Origin: Straminergon stramineum
Taxonomy: Eukaryota; Streptophyta; Bryopsida; Hypnales; Calliergonaceae
Direction: 5' to 3'
Assembly: GCA_963920665.1 (NCBI GenBank)
Contig: OY987269.1
Coordinates: 13,332,501-13,396,500, forward strand
Length of the DNA stretch: 64,000 nucleotides
Shown: piece after piece, positions 23,615-35,624 of the stretch
Layout: every line of letters begins with the position of its first letter
How positions within the stretch are numbered: the first letter of the stretch is position 1
Translations under genes and position numbers: made by a program
The notes under the pieces: model-generated
Told to the model about the DNA's origin: nothing
Seen by the model: the letters and a program-made list of their open reading frames with translations, nothing else
The model's database searches: none

Positions 23615-24547
23615 TTAACCCCTAAATGTTTTCAACTATGTTTTCACCAAAAATGCTCCCAAACTGTCATTTCTAGAACAAGTACCAAATTTTAGGAAAA
23701 AAACATTTTTGGACACATGTAACCGTAAGATCTTGTACTAAACTTATTTGAGAAGATGTGGAAAAAATTTCAGAATTTTCCACCGTGTAGATTGTAAGAT
23801 ATTAGTGTTTGAATTAGCAAAAATCCTTTTTTGGGCCCTGTGAATAAACGGGCAGCTGCACTTCACAAGGCCACATTTGTATGAAAAAAATTCCAAAATG
23901 GTGGTTACTCTTTGGATTCATTCTTCAAGGCAAGTTGTCTATGTGCTTGAAAAAATTCAAATCATTTGAAATTGTACAACATATAGGAAAAAGGAAGTAA
24001 GTACAAAGAAGTAGAGAATGATTCAAAATACTAAATTGTGAAGAATTTCGTTATGGAATTGAAAATTTTTAATCCCAATGGTTGTAATGTTTTAATAAAC
24101 AATACACACCCTATCATTTTATTTTTTTCAAAAAATATTAAAAATTGAGTGAAATAAAGGACTTCAAAGTTTATTTTAGAGTAGGGAATCCGAAACTGCC
24201 CGCAAACTAAAACGCCTCATAACTTTCATCTCATAAATCAAAATGGAATGATTCAAAGCTTTCCATGTACATATAAATCTAGAAAACCAATTTCAAATTT
24301 TTATTTCTTAAAAAAGTGTTTTTTTAAGAAATTTTTGGGCTGCCCGAAGAGCACTGAAAATTACATATCATGCAATAACTTTTTAACCATGAAGTCAAAA
24401 GTCATGAAAATTGTTGGGCATTAAAGATACTCCTCGGGCACATGTTGTGTGAAAATTTCAAAGAAAAATAAGAAAAACTCCATTCGTAGTGAGCTGCCCA
24501 AAATCGCTATGTTGCCAAAAAACGCAGTTTGGGCGTTTAGGGGTTAA
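23615..24547. mobile_element. TTAA/CCCCTAAA element no. 5 (933 bp)
   Basis: It starts TTAACCCCTAAATG and ends GGGCGTTTAGGGGTTAA. It is collinear, in inverse orientation, with the element at 51163-52110 (948 bp), including ACTAAATTGTGAAGAATTT, the CCCGCAAACTAAAACGCC block and the terminal GTTGCCAAAAAACGCAG. Both TTAA sites are intact. Confidence 0.85.
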
Positions 24548-25971
24548 GTCTGGAAGGACTAGTATTACGAGAATATGCAAAGGGAACTTTGCTCAGTCCA
24601 TAGTAATTTCATAGTAATGGAGTAGTTGTGAAATAACACACACTGCAACCTAATCGTTTCATTATCATAAGATAAGGAGCATAGGCCGACAAAAAATCTG
24701 ATGTGATCAAAAAATCCTTTTCAGGAAGAGAAATACAAGTAACGAGCATACAAGGCTTCACTACTTCAGTAGTGTCATATAGCTAGTGTGCCCATCTGTC
24801 AAAAAACAGGAAACCAAAAGGGAGTTTTGGAAATGCAACAATGCCCAATAATTTGCTACTATTATCAACAATGAAAGATAAGTTCTGGACAATGCAGATG
24901 GATATGGAAATCCAGACATAGCATATATCAAGAACTCAGGTTCTTCAATAATGTGGATTGGAGATTTTTTGAAAAAATCCTCCGGAGGTGGTAGCCCTCA
25001 CTTGTACCCATGCCAACAAGCAAACAATTAATATGCTAATTAGCGTATATGAGGTGTCTACAGGATACCACAACTTGTTATCGTTTATTCACCAGAGAAA
25101 AAGTTCAATCATGCTCACAACACAAACTAAATCATAATAAGCAGAAACACTTTTTGAGACTCATACACCACATGTTGGCCGCTATTTTGAGAGCCCAACA
25201 CCATCTTAGGAAACACAAAGCTAATCTAAACTTGATCACAAACTAGTAACACTCAATCCCGAACTGGCTCAGCACACAGAACTCCAACATCTACTCGAAA
25301 TTATCATGAGCTGTAAACGGAATAGTGCTCGAATGGAACAATAGGTGTGTAAACCACTTTCTTGTACCCAGTGCATTCACGTAGTAGGCAACCGGCCAAA
25401 AAACAGCTTCTTTGAGTTAAGGCACAGGCCCCAAAATCACCGTCACATTAATTTTTAATTGGTGTCATACCCAACGCTGTCACTAGGTAGTTAAACTGCG
25501 TATAATGTATGATTAATAGGGATGAGCGGGATATCAGTAGTTGTGTCAAAATTTGAAAAGCTTGTTTATTGATGTGCAAGGTAATATTATATCTAAATTC
25601 CAAAAAGGCATGCCTCATATGAAATTTATACTGCGAATAAGAGATGGCATAGTATACTTTTTAGAAGTATCTATGTGTTCTATTATTCTGTAAGTAAGCG
25701 GTAGATTATCTGAAGAACCAAGGAGTGATCCTTGAAATTCAAATCTAAAAAAAATAAAAATAAATAAATAAATAAATATATATATATATAAAATGGGAAC
25801 ATACAAAGTGAACGGATATTGAAGTTCATATTGGGGTCATACCTGTGAGCGTTGCTGTTCCATGCCATTTCTGTTGCGAAGTTGTTGCGCTTACTGCAGT
25901 TCTGGGCTTCTCCTCATTTGGGGCAGTGATTCCCAGAGCATGACGCTCTTTTGCTGATCAATTCCAGAGTC
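24548..25971. other. Intergenic upstream of PAC, with dispersed repeat copy 2
   Basis: Positions 24965-25440 are the second copy of the dispersed repeat at 15475. A T/A-rich stretch with (TAAA)n and (TA)n lies at about 25745-25795 and could include a TATA element for PAC, about 180 bp before its predicted ATG. The rest is featureless. Confidence 0.5.
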
Positions 25972-28900
25972 ATGGCTTGCCTGCCCCACTCCTCGCACCT
26001 CCTCCCCTGCACCACCTTCTCCCCCTCGCAACCCAAAACAAACCCTTCCACCACCATCTCTCTCTCTTGTCAGTGCCCCTCTCCTTCTCATCTCACGCCT
26101 ACTTGGTTCGAATTTCATCTTAATTCTCCCATTTTCCACCTCACAGTTCCATTGTACTTACCCTGTTTTTTTCTTGCCGTAGGTTCTACCAGTGGTCGAC
26201 CAATCTCAATTTCATCTACTCGATGGCGCTGTCACTCCTCGCCGAGAGATTCTACGCTGCCGCCAAGTGTAATTGATGAGGTTCATTTCCAATTTCTCTC
26301 TGGCTCGGGGTTGAGATTCACGGGGTTTAAGTTCTTTTGAGTAGGATTTGCTTTTGATCAAATTACAGTTGTTCGTTTTGACCAAGACGTGCAATGTTCC
26401 GCATTGATTCTCGTGATGTAGAATTTGGCTCTGTGTAAGTTCTTGATTTAGGGTTTACGGTGTGGTTAATCGAACTCTACACCGTGAAATCTTGGGTTTG
26501 GGATCCATTTCTGTGATGTTGTCTAAGTTGCAGTTTTTCGGTGTTGCAGGAGTGGCAGAAGGAGCGGCGAGAGGAAACCCGACAGCGGGAGAAGGCGCGT
26601 CAGGGGGAACGAGAGGTCGAAGCAGAGAAGGAAGCTGAGTACCGCAAAATTGGCAGTCAACTCAAGGATTTTCCCGAGGGGGATGTCAAGGAAGCGCGGA
26701 AGCTTGTGGTGACTTTGATCAAAGCAGGTGAAGATGTGGAGGAGGTAAACTTCTTCTGGGAAATTGAATTCTATTTCAAAGCTTGTTATTGCAATTTTAG
26801 CAGAGGTTCTGCTATTTCCGATTGCAACGAATTTGTAGTGAAGATGCTCCTTCAGCAATGTTGCACGAGAGAGGCAAATATGGATTTGTTGAGGGTCGAC
26901 TCTAACGTGACCTAAAATGGCTCCAAGGGGACAAGGGGATTATCAGTAGATATGCTGCTTTGGGGATAGCTTTTAGCTGTAGCAGCTCAGGGTTTAGGGT
27001 TTAGTTGATTGGAGAGGATTTACTGCTCTCAAATACCACTATAAATTGGAATTTTTGAGAGGGAAACTAAAGGTACCCGACACTCAAGCGTTGATTATTG
27101 TTAATATGGTCAAATTTTTATATATTCTTGATAGAAAGTCAAAGAGGATTTCAATGCACCAAAGAGTGCCTTATCTGGATACTGTACACAAAGTATCCAA
27201 AGGGTCTAAAGTTTATCGATACCGACATAAGTCCTGATGTTAAGGTAGTGTGCATTCTCAAAATCAACATGAGTCCTGATGTTATGTGGTGTACATTCTC
27301 CAATCCAATATTTACTTGTCATACAAGATTTTAGGGTGTCGCATTTAGACACGAACTGCAGTTAGGTATCTCTACTTTATGATGCAATTTGAGCAAAGAC
27401 TTCAACCTTAAGTCACTCTCCTCATTGTCTCGTAGGAAAGTACTGTAGAGAGGTTGATCATGGAGTTAAGCTTATCTTACACCGACTTACCCAAGTTCGC
27501 CGATGCAGATGATCGAAAAAGCTAGCGAAAGTGGAGAGCTCACCCCTCTTGTACTGCTCGTAATTCGAAACCGTTTGGAGTTGGCTCGTCAAGATGTATG
27601 GTCCCTTCTCTATTATGTTTTGTTGCGTTTTTGTAGCTTGTGAATGACTACTCACATATGAAATTCAAGCTCTGAATTTGCAATTGCCGTCTGTAGCAAT
27701 CCATTCTTATGAGTTTACTTGTACTCTGGATGAGCTTACAGGATGAAAGAGATGCAATTCAAGCTCTTGATTTGTTGTACCGCCGAGTGGAGGTAATTCC
27801 AGGGTCTATCTGTGATCCCTCTGTTTGTCGTCGTGAACATTGTTTCATGCTCCCTTTACAAGTATCGGATGGCATCCGATAATATGTAACTTGTCAGGGA
27901 ATAAGATCCACCGTTTCTTCTATTTAGTGTCCCTACCTAAACCAATTTACTTTTTACTTTAGCGTTTTACTTTTTACTTATTTTTTACTAGCTGAAGAAG
28001 TTCTTCAGCATGATTGGTACTGGAGCTCCGCCGATAGTCTATAGGAACTAGAGACATTGCATTGGTGCACTTATCATACCTCCCTTGTTATTCTCGTGGT
28101 AGTCAATGAGCTCAAAAAACTTCGCCCGCCAATGAAGCTCAATGTAGTCAATCTAGCTCCGGAATCTTCTTTGCATTTTTGAAACCTGTCCTCTTTACCT
28201 TCCTTGTGGCTCCTGTGCTGATTTTTTCGGAGTTGAATCGGCATACTCAGGGTCCTTAGACAATGTATTCATTTGTTTATGTCTGCAGATGGAAATCCTT
28301 CAAAGTGAGGCGAGCATGTCTATGCAACTTCTCAATCAACTACTAAATCTGCACGATGGTTTCAGCCATGAAGAATGGTTGCGACGTGCTCGAGCAACTA
28401 TGCTTCAGATTTTCCCTCCTGAGGATGCGTTTGTGACAGTGCTTGATTTAGAGAATGTAAGCCCTCCTTTCCTTATTTTGGATACCTTACTCCTAGGTAT
28501 GGGAGAGGCAAAGAATTGTAGTCTTATACTTCCGAAATGCATCAACCGAAAAGTTTTCCGCTGGACATGCTCAGGGACGTCATGTAAAGATTTACCTGTT
28601 ATACGCCTGTTTTCTCTCTTCGATTAAACTTTTCTAGCCTGCCTGCAACGCCATGCACGAGTGTTCTTTTGGCTTTAAACATACCCATATAAAATAGAGG
28701 TTCCTCTTTGGATCACTTTAAGCATTCTCACATATACAGGAGTGTGCTTTCATTGGGAGGTCTGTGTAGAGCTATGGGAGATCACTTTGAGTACAAGAGT
28801 CAAATCTGTTGAGATACAATATTCATTGCTAGTTATGAATTTCTTCTGCAATCATTCAAAGTTGGAGGTTGTAAATCACTATTCCAGGGATAGTAAACAA

Positions 28901-29410
28901 CCCCATTTCCATTTAAGATTGACCTTAGACATTGAGCGAAGTCATGTTTCCACGGCTTATCCACCCAACTGTATGAATAGATGCGTTGCTGTTGGTAACA
29001 GAGGGCAGTCAATAGGAGCAGGATGAGGTCCTAACTATTTTTCAGTATCCTCAACCATCTCTCATCTTTCTGAAGACCTTCGTGAAAATACACTCTGCTT
29101 CACGGAATCTGATCTATATTTCTAGCTGAAGTCTGAATCTTGAAATGCGCTGTGATTATGACGTTGTGCTATTGTCCAGCACATGGGCCCAATTGAGATA
29201 CCGGAGGAGGATGACGTATTACTCCGGATAGACTTCATAAGGGAAGTGGACGACCTACTCGTGGAGCTCGAAGCTGCTGCTGCCGAAATAGAACCTGTGT
29301 CGGGACTGGACGCTGAGTCGGTGGCTATTCGCCTTCGGCAACAGGAAAAGATGAGGGCCATACAGCAAGTGAAGGACTTGAGGTATGCGGCGGCAACATT
29401 GAAGATGTGA
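25972..29410 (+). CDS. PAC: PALE CRESS (PAC)-like plastid protein, six exons
   Basis: The exons by eye are 25972-26268 or -26280 (two possible donors, both phase 0), 26550-26744, 27509-27595, 27742-27792, 28289-28456 and 29180-29410, all joined in phase 0, giving about 340 residues against roughly 310 in Arabidopsis. Exon 1 is rich in S, T and P with few acidic residues, as expected of a chloroplast transit peptide; its extent, and whether it hides an intron (a pyrimidine tract with AG precedes 26183), are uncertain. Exon 2 is a charged helix rich in E, K and R (EWQKERREETRQ), followed by KEARKLV. Family landmarks follow: GELTPLVLLVI and NRLELARQD, DAIQALDLLYRRVE, LLNQLLNLHDGF, and a C-terminal IDFIREVDDLL with RLRQQEKMRAI. 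Known PAC is needed for chloroplast development, plastid transcript maturation and ribosome assembly. It is convergent with the reductase gene and shows no stop or frameshift. Confidence 0.88.
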
Positions 29411-30608
29411 CATGTAGCTTGAAATACAAGTTTGGTATTGAATGGTTAGTGCCTTCGTCCCTGTGTTTGGTATTCTGGACACGGTTCTGATGTGCACAGT
29501 TGTCACTCGTAATGTGCTATGGACTTTGATGTGGACTCTGGAATGAACAGACTCTTAACGAACACGAGATAAGGAAACTGCACCTAAAATTGTCCGAACA
29601 AGCATGAGCATGGTTTTGTTGGATCTTGTTGGGAGTCTTCAAGGGGATTCCAGATTCTTTTTGTATGCGTTTTTTGGATACAGTATGAATAAACCATAAA
29701 TTTTGAAAGTGTTGGAAATAGGTGTACCCAAAATACTTTTGGGGCAAGAATCTATAGGATTCCGTTTTAGAAACTGGTCCCACTCAGGGGCAGTTATCTT
29801 GCACTTTATCTTGCACTGAAGAACCGGAGTTATTTCTCTAGCGATTTGACTGATGTCGTCATCCTCAGTTGTACTCATCACAGGCAATGAAATGCATTTG
29901 TTCAATCTCAACCATAAATGTTCTAAGACATTGTTTATGCAGTTTGTCTGCGTCTGGTATGTAAGGTTGTGAATATTCTAGTTAAAGTCCTTGGATACAC
30001 TAGAAAAATCCTTTGTTGAGTACACGGGAGAATTTAGAGCATAAATTTATGAGGTAACTACACACATTATGCTTCAAATAATGTAGTTGGATTTGGTGTC
30101 AAGCATGATTTCTATTGAATTTAGTCAGGTTTGGTGTCAATCAGTTGTTGATTGGCTACTAGTCGAATGAATGACTAATAACGCAAAATGCTTCTTGCTG
30201 ATGACAGGTATAGTTCCGTACAAAAAGTGCTCATTTTACCTACTGTTGTTTCTTGTGCAAGTATTTTTAGACCTCAAAACAATCAGTTAGCTTAATCTTG
30301 CATGCATCGACACTATGTTTGACGATGGCAAAGCAGGTCTGGTTAGTACCTCCCTCGCTGCTTACTTGCAATAATTGTTCATAACTTGGCTTGCTTTGCC
30401 ATTACCTACCGTATTTCATAATGCCAGCAGAGCCAATACAGAAAATAAGGTCACTGCATCTCCAGCAGGGAAGTTTTATTTACAGAAGCAACAAAGTTTA
30501 CACAGTTTTATACGGTGTCTTGTAGGCTGCTAACCGGCATGACACGCATACTTCCTGCTACTGACACGATCCATTACATAAAACACGTCTTTTTCTTGTC
30601 ACATTCAC
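29411..30608. other. Intergenic between convergent genes, 3' regions
   Basis: This holds the 3' ends of PAC (+) and the reductase gene (-). AATAAA-like signals are present (GAATAAACC near 29687, for example), but I cannot choose a poly(A) site. There is no repeat or further gene. Confidence 0.5.
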
Positions 30609-33547
30609 TCACTTCTCTACAAATCTGTCAAGGAACTCATCCACCGTGACATACTTGAAGTCGGGGTAGAGTTCATTGGCATCCACATCACCAGGACCCA
30701 GAGGAAAGACTTCGTGACCTGACGTCAGATTCAGGTACAGTGATTGAAATAGGTTGGCTGGCAAGCTTAACCCTGGCCATGACCCACACTCTGGCACGTC
30801 AGAACATTCATGACAGAATCCCAAGTCTCCTACGTCACTAAGTTTAGCACAACTTCTACCCCAAAAAAATTTATAGCTACAAAAACTGGGAATATTACAC
30901 TGTCAAATTTGATTGTTAGTACATTTATCACTGCTTTGAGCAGCTTGAGGTAATTATGGAAATCACATTGAGGGCCACTGACTCTCACTGTCCTGTTACC
31001 GTTGGTATAGGACCTTGAATGAACAGACTCTTACCCGCTTGAATGTTTAAATGCTTTGTTGAGATTCTTCATATTTTGGATTACATCTTTGTAAACAGAG
31101 AATATGTTGTCTCTTCGATTCCATGAAATTACTCATACAGGAAGGTTCTGTAGGAAGAGAGACAAAGTGTGAGAGACTGACCCTCAATTTGCTTCTCCAC
31201 GTCGGCCTCGGAAACGAAAGTCTTGTTCAGGCTGTGACCCAGTTTCTTCTCCCAAAGTGCCACTAAGCTGTTGAAGGAAAGCACATTGTTTGGGAATCGA
31301 ATTACCAGCTGCTTGTTTAGAGTGCGCGGATCATCCACGGCCTTGAGTGCCACTTTTCCTATGTCCTCCTGGGTGGTCGTCACAACTGGCAACGAACCAG
31401 TTGACATATTCGTATTAGTTTTTGCAATGGAATCAAAAAAATCTAAGTAACTCATTCAGCAGAGAACACAATCAAGCATTGGATCTGGAATGCATGGTTA
31501 TTTCTCTCATAATCTTGCCTGTTTGAACAAGCAAGAAGATTATCAGCCATAACATCAAGTAATCAGACAGCGTCACGTTCTACTGCTGAGTCAAGGGCGA
31601 TCTCAAGTGTTCTTGCTCTTTCTCAAGACTCATATTGAACACCAACAGTACGAGTTATAACCCTCCCCTTTTCAAAGTGATACATCCACGCTAATCAGTC
31701 AACTTGGCATTATTGTGTCTTTAGACATTTGACTGAACAAATCCAACCATTGAAGTTATATTTGATCAAGTGAAAATAGAGCCTCGTTTCGGAAACAACA
31801 TCCCTGGCATGGCTCACTATGTTGTTTCTCATGACGAGGCTCTACTATCAAGTTACCTACTCCATTTGCGGCAAGAAAAAAAGAAAAAAGAAAGATTTGA
31901 ATGGTCTTTATGGAGATCAATTATTGTAAGCAGAATTGCAAGGAGGGGTAACAGAGCAGGCACGCACGTTTTCCTTCGCCGGAGCCGAAGATGGTGACGT
32001 TCTGTCGGGGAGGCTTGAGATCGCCACTGAGGAGGATGTCCAGTTGCGCCAGAGGGGCAATAAGGAACTCCGAAAAGGCGCTGTTGCACACGAAGGTGTA
32101 CGGAATGCCGGACTCAATAACGGCCTTGCGGATGGCCCGCTTAGGCGCAAACACGGGTTCAATCACGGCCGGTGCATATTCTTTGGGCCGTTCCACATCG
32201 CTGCCAAACTCCGACGGCAAAAAACGCTGCAAAAGCCACACAGCAAACAAGTCAGAAATCCACCCGCAGGCAACAAGCATCCCTTCTCTACCTTCTCAGG
32301 AAGTAAGTCAATTGATTTCTGAACATTTCAGAATATTCTTGAGCCAGTTGGACCAATGGGAAGACCATCGTTGCTGGAGCGAGTCATGTGTAGGGATTTG
32401 TGGAGCCAAAAGAATGAGGGAGAGAGTATTGGAAACAGTCAAATGGAGGACCTGAAGAACCAAAAACTATATACCTTTGTGCAGATTAAAGAAATATTGC
32501 TCGAGAAGATGGCCATGGATTCTAGAATGTTATGAATGTGTGATGGAATTCTTGTGAAGTGTTATCGATGAATTACTTACCTTGATGTGTCCCGCTTTCT
32601 TGATTGCTTCAATGAGCTTGAGCTGGCCATCCAAGAGAGCCGAGGAGCCCAACGTGGAGATGACCACATCCACTTGCTTCAATGCCGCCAACAGACTCGC
32701 CTGGTCGTCCAGATCCCCCTGCACAAGCGAATCATGAGCGGCACCCACTTGTTACTGCCGAAACTGAAAGATTCTTGAATACTCAAATGAACAATAGCGT
32801 ACTATCTGATATCAGGTGCCAGATAGCTATGGGAATTCTTCGAAAGAATTTGGGAGGTTCTCAAACGACTCAGACAAACAACGACTATTTACTATTTCGG
32901 TCTTGGGCGACACTTGTCAAAGGAATTTCCGCTATTGAAGCTGACGAAATTCTTAAAAGACTAAGATGACCAGCACTGCACTAAATCGATTTAAAAGGGT
33001 CATCTTCTAATGAAGCTGGGGAATTCTTAAATCACTCAGATGAACAACGTCAAGGAACTGATTCGGTCTTGGGCATCGCATATCAATAGAAGTTCTTCTA
33101 TTGAAAACTACAAAATTCTTAAAAGACTCATACGAACAACTTACGTCGACGTACAAATTCGATCTCGAGGGTCAGATGTCTACAAAATCTCTTTCAAAAA
33201 AACTAGAAAAACTGAAGACTCAAATGAGCAGCACTGTACAAAATCCATCTTGGTCGGCACATGTCAATTAAATTTCTTCTAAACGGATCTCTCAAAATTC
33301 TTAAGAGAACCCACCGTCAGTGCCCAAAATTCAATCAAGCCAAGAGAAGCAGTGTACTGGACATTACATGAAGCGTGACGGCTCCTTGCGCGGTGAACGA
33401 ATCGAGCAGCTCCTTCTTGGCGCCCGTGGCGGCCGCCCCCTGCCTCACGAGAAGGAACGTGGGATGGCCCTGCGCGATGCTGGCCCTGACCAAGTACTTG
33501 CCCAAGTCCCCCGTCGCCCCCACCACCAGCACCCGACTCTTCCCCAT
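30609..33547 (-). CDS. Isoflavone reductase-like NADPH-dependent reductase (PCBER/NmrA family)
   Basis: Five exons on the - strand (33547-33368, 32718-32581, 32226-31968, 31385-31182, 30757-30609) join to exactly 310 codons (309 aa), the usual length of the family. It is an atypical short-chain dehydrogenase. The N-terminal Rossmann motif is GATGDLG (residues 10-16), followed by RASIAQGHPTFLLVR. Next come QVDVVISTLG, the KRFLPSEFGSDVER strand-loop, and PKRAIRKAVIESGIPYTFV, whose lysine near residue 135 matches the catalytic Lys of PCBER and pinoresinol reductase. TTTQEDIGKVALKAVDDPR and a C-terminal ELYPDFKYVTVDEFLDRFV finish the fold. The family reduces lignan, phenylcoumaran or isoflavonoid substrates with NADPH in the cytosol; the exact substrate cannot be read here. 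Most junctions have good GT/AG sites; the exon 3 donor (GTGCGT) is the weakest. Intron 1 is made of diverged repeats, and intron 3 holds a small hairpin. Confidence 0.9.
31777..31844. mobile_element. 68-bp hairpin in reductase intron 3
   Basis: TAGAGCCTCGT at the left is mirrored by ACGAGGCTCTA at the right, with GAAACAACA / TGTTGTTTC as a second inner pair. The ends TA-GAGCC...GGCTC-TA would suit a TA duplication, but such a short unit could also be a chance or intron-structural hairpin. Confidence 0.6.
32770..33320. repeat. Diverged ~90-105-bp tandem units in reductase intron 1
   Basis: The motif AATTCTTAAA(A/T)GACTCA.A.GAACA recurs at about 32773, 32830, 32945, 33020, 33110 and 33290, usually followed by CGGTCTTGGGC.(A/T)C(A/G)C(A/T)TGTCAA and TTCTTCTA.TGAAGCT. 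The units are clearly related but degenerate. They create a spurious open frame at 33040-33282. Confidence 0.65.
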
Positions 33548-33599
33548 GGTCACAAATGCACGGCCCCTACAGAATCCTGTCTCTCCTACAGCACCCCAC

Positions 33600-33920
33600 C
33601 TCAAATGCACACTGGATCAGTGGCAGAAAAAACTCAAAAACGCCCATGCACAGCCATCAATTGCACAAAACCAAAATGCACAGCTAACGATCAATTGCAC
33701 TCAACCCAAATGCACAGCCAGCAATTGCAACCCACCCCAAATCCACAGCCCTCAATTGCGATCACCCCAACTGCACAGTCAATCATTCCAAGCAACCCAA
33801 ATGCACAGCTAGCCATCGATTGCAAACAACCCAAATGCACACCCCAAATACACAGCCATCAGTCGCAATCTCCCCAGATCCACAGCCATCCATTGTAATC
33901 CCCCCAGATTGCAAGCCGTG
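33600..33920. repeat. Short tandem repeat (~25-33 bp) in the reductase 5' flank
   Basis: About nine or ten imperfect units of CCCAAATGCACAGCCA followed by TCAATTGCA lie immediately upstream of the ATG, within 60-380 bp of it. They would fall in the 5' UTR or core promoter. Each unit holds a CAATTG-type palindrome and an ATGCAC core, so the array provides many closely spaced potential protein-binding sites or upstream ATGs. Confidence 0.85.
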
Positions 33921-34362
33921 GAACTCAATCGTACCTGGTGTCGCTCACACTAGCTGTTAACGCACTGAATCAGTAGTAATGTGCAGTTGTGGAGATTTTT
34001 CGGACATGAAATATGGATGGACTTGTTGCGGGTTCTTATAATGGTGAGAGTGAGGAGTGCATGGGTAGTGTATGGGCGTGGAATTTGCAGGCTGGGTTTC
34101 CTCAACTCCGAAAATGCAGGTTCCGGGGGATTTTCGTGGAGCCTGGTTTTCAGGGGAAAGAGAAGCTCCGAGCATTGCCGGGGCACTGTCGTCGGTAGGC
34201 TTGGTTCATTACTGTAGTGTAGGATTCCCAGGTGCCGGGGAATCTTTGGTGGAAGGGGATGCTGTCAGGAGGCTCGTAAGGTGCATTTCCATGACGCAGC
34301 TTTCTGATTTGACTCCTTATGACAATCCACAAACTTTTCAAAGCGCGTGGGGGCTGCACTAT
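33921..34362. other. Moderate-GC upstream sequence, no gene assigned
   Basis: It has higher GC than its surroundings and open frames on both strands (for example on + from 34072), but no recognisable domain or splice pattern. It could be reductase promoter sequence or an unrecognised first exon. Confidence 0.35.
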
Positions 34363-34376
34363 AAGGTAAAACAGCC

Positions 34377-34645
34377 GGAGGACACTAAATCCTGCAATCG
34401 AAGTGGGCCCCGTAGGGGCCAGATTTACCATGGGGAAAACGCAGGAATTTTTTATTTTTTGCACATAATTTTTTTTGCAAATTCTGAATTCATATTTGCA
34501 ATCAGAGACCCCAAATTAGCTTGGAGAGGTCTACAACATACCCTAGGCACGGCTCAAAATAGGGGGCAGGTTTTACATTGACCCCCAAGTAAAACACAAA
34601 ATGCCCCTGCGGGACCCACTTTGATTGCAGGATTTATTGTCTTGC
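34377..34645. mobile_element. MULE-like MITE, copy 2 (269 bp), perfect 9-bp duplication
   Basis: The TIRs of about 35 bp include AAATCCTGCAATCGAAGTGG and CCCACTTTGATTGCAGGATT. The 9-mer AAAACAGCC is present at 34368-34376 and at 34646-34654, and the surrounding element's own TIR shows that only one copy belongs there. A 9-bp duplication with long TIRs points to the Mutator class. Confidence 0.88.
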
Positions 34646-34687
34646 AAAACAGCCCATTACGGACTTTTTACCCATTGTGGACTCCTA

Positions 34688-34813
34688 ATGGTATGTTCCT
34701 ACTTGGTGTTAGGGGTGTTGTTTGCAACATGAATCTAGTCCACAAGTAGGTCTAAGTTCATTCCTAAGACCCTCAGTAACAACATTCTTTAACACCGAGT
34801 GTAAACATGCCAT
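34688..34813. repeat. Inverted repeat (126 bp), inside the AAGGTAAA element
   Basis: ATGGTATGTTCCTACTTGG and TGTTA at the left pair with TAACACCGAGTGTAAACATG and CCAT at the right (about 24-bp arms). It may be an ancient MITE; no duplication is resolved. Confidence 0.5.
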
Positions 34814-35239
34814 TTGAATGAGCTCATTATGGTTTTCTTTTAGTTATTGAGATTCAAGCCACATTCAATGCCTTAGCTAACTAGAATGGAGTAATTAGTG
34901 ACCACAATAGGAACTTTCAATTTTTTAGTGTTAGTTCATTATAGGAAGTGCCTTTTTCAAGTCTTCTATGTTAGAAAATAATGTGACCGCAATAGGTGAG
35001 TAAGATGAGTGTTATGGATCAGTTTGGGTTGGTTTTTGAGTAGTCTACAAACTCTTTTAGGCTTTGATGGGCTGAACACTTCAAAAATTCATAACAAATT
35101 CACAATTTGTCAAAAAAATATTGTTTCAAACGCTCTCGCCATTTCTATCACTTGACTTTCTCTAGAAAAAAATAGAAAGTTTCAAAGAAGACAAGAGGGC
35201 AAACCCACCATTTCATCCGTAATAGGTTGTTTTACCTTA

Positions 35240-35624
35240 GTAGAACCACCCATTACCAACCACTTAAGCATTATATGCATGATTTGGAGTAACAAAAGGC
35301 CATGTAAATCTTTTGCCTTGTAGACAGATAGAAATCATCAAGATCACAAATTTTTCAATAATTTTCTAGCCTTCAATTGAAATTACTATGAATTTTTGTA
35401 GTCAAAAGTTCATATAGATCCATCACCAACACATAGAGTCTTCCATAACTGTTCATAAAAAGATTACTTTGGCTCTCAAAACCAAGTATATGTATCATGA
35501 CATTTATGGTTAGAAGATAATCAAAAACCAAGATCTAATGGTTAGAAATCAATCACTTCTCTATTGAATTTTCCAATACCTACAGATTGGCTATAGGGCT
35601 TGGTTAGTAATGGGTGGTTCTACC
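35240..35624. mobile_element. TAGAACCACCCATTA-TIR element, copy 1
   Basis: TAGAACCACCCATTACCAAC at the left and GTTAGTAATGGGTGGTTCTA at the right. The same termini bound a second unit at 53023-53522. It is non-coding. Confidence 0.65.

Larger units (their letters stand above)
34363..35238. mobile_element. AAGGTAAA-TIR element, copy 2, carrying nested units
   Basis: The left end AAGGTAAAACAGCC (continued after the nested MITE as CCATTACGG) pairs with the right end CCGTAATAGGTTGTTTTACC. It is collinear with 12136-12957. After removing the nested MITE and its duplication it is about 0.6 kb, matching the other copy. It has no coding frame. Confidence 0.72.

Noticed and set aside
31921..32455. 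Overlapping + strand frames at the reductase third exon
   Set aside because: Antisense shadows of the NmrA-family exon.
33320..33898. Long + strand open frames over the reductase first exon and upstream array
   Set aside because: They are antisense to a recognised exon and then translate the short tandem repeat; no domain is present.
34072..34581. 169-codon + strand frame upstream of the reductase
   Set aside because: Its second half runs into a MULE-like MITE and the first half has no domain, so it is not supported as a gene.
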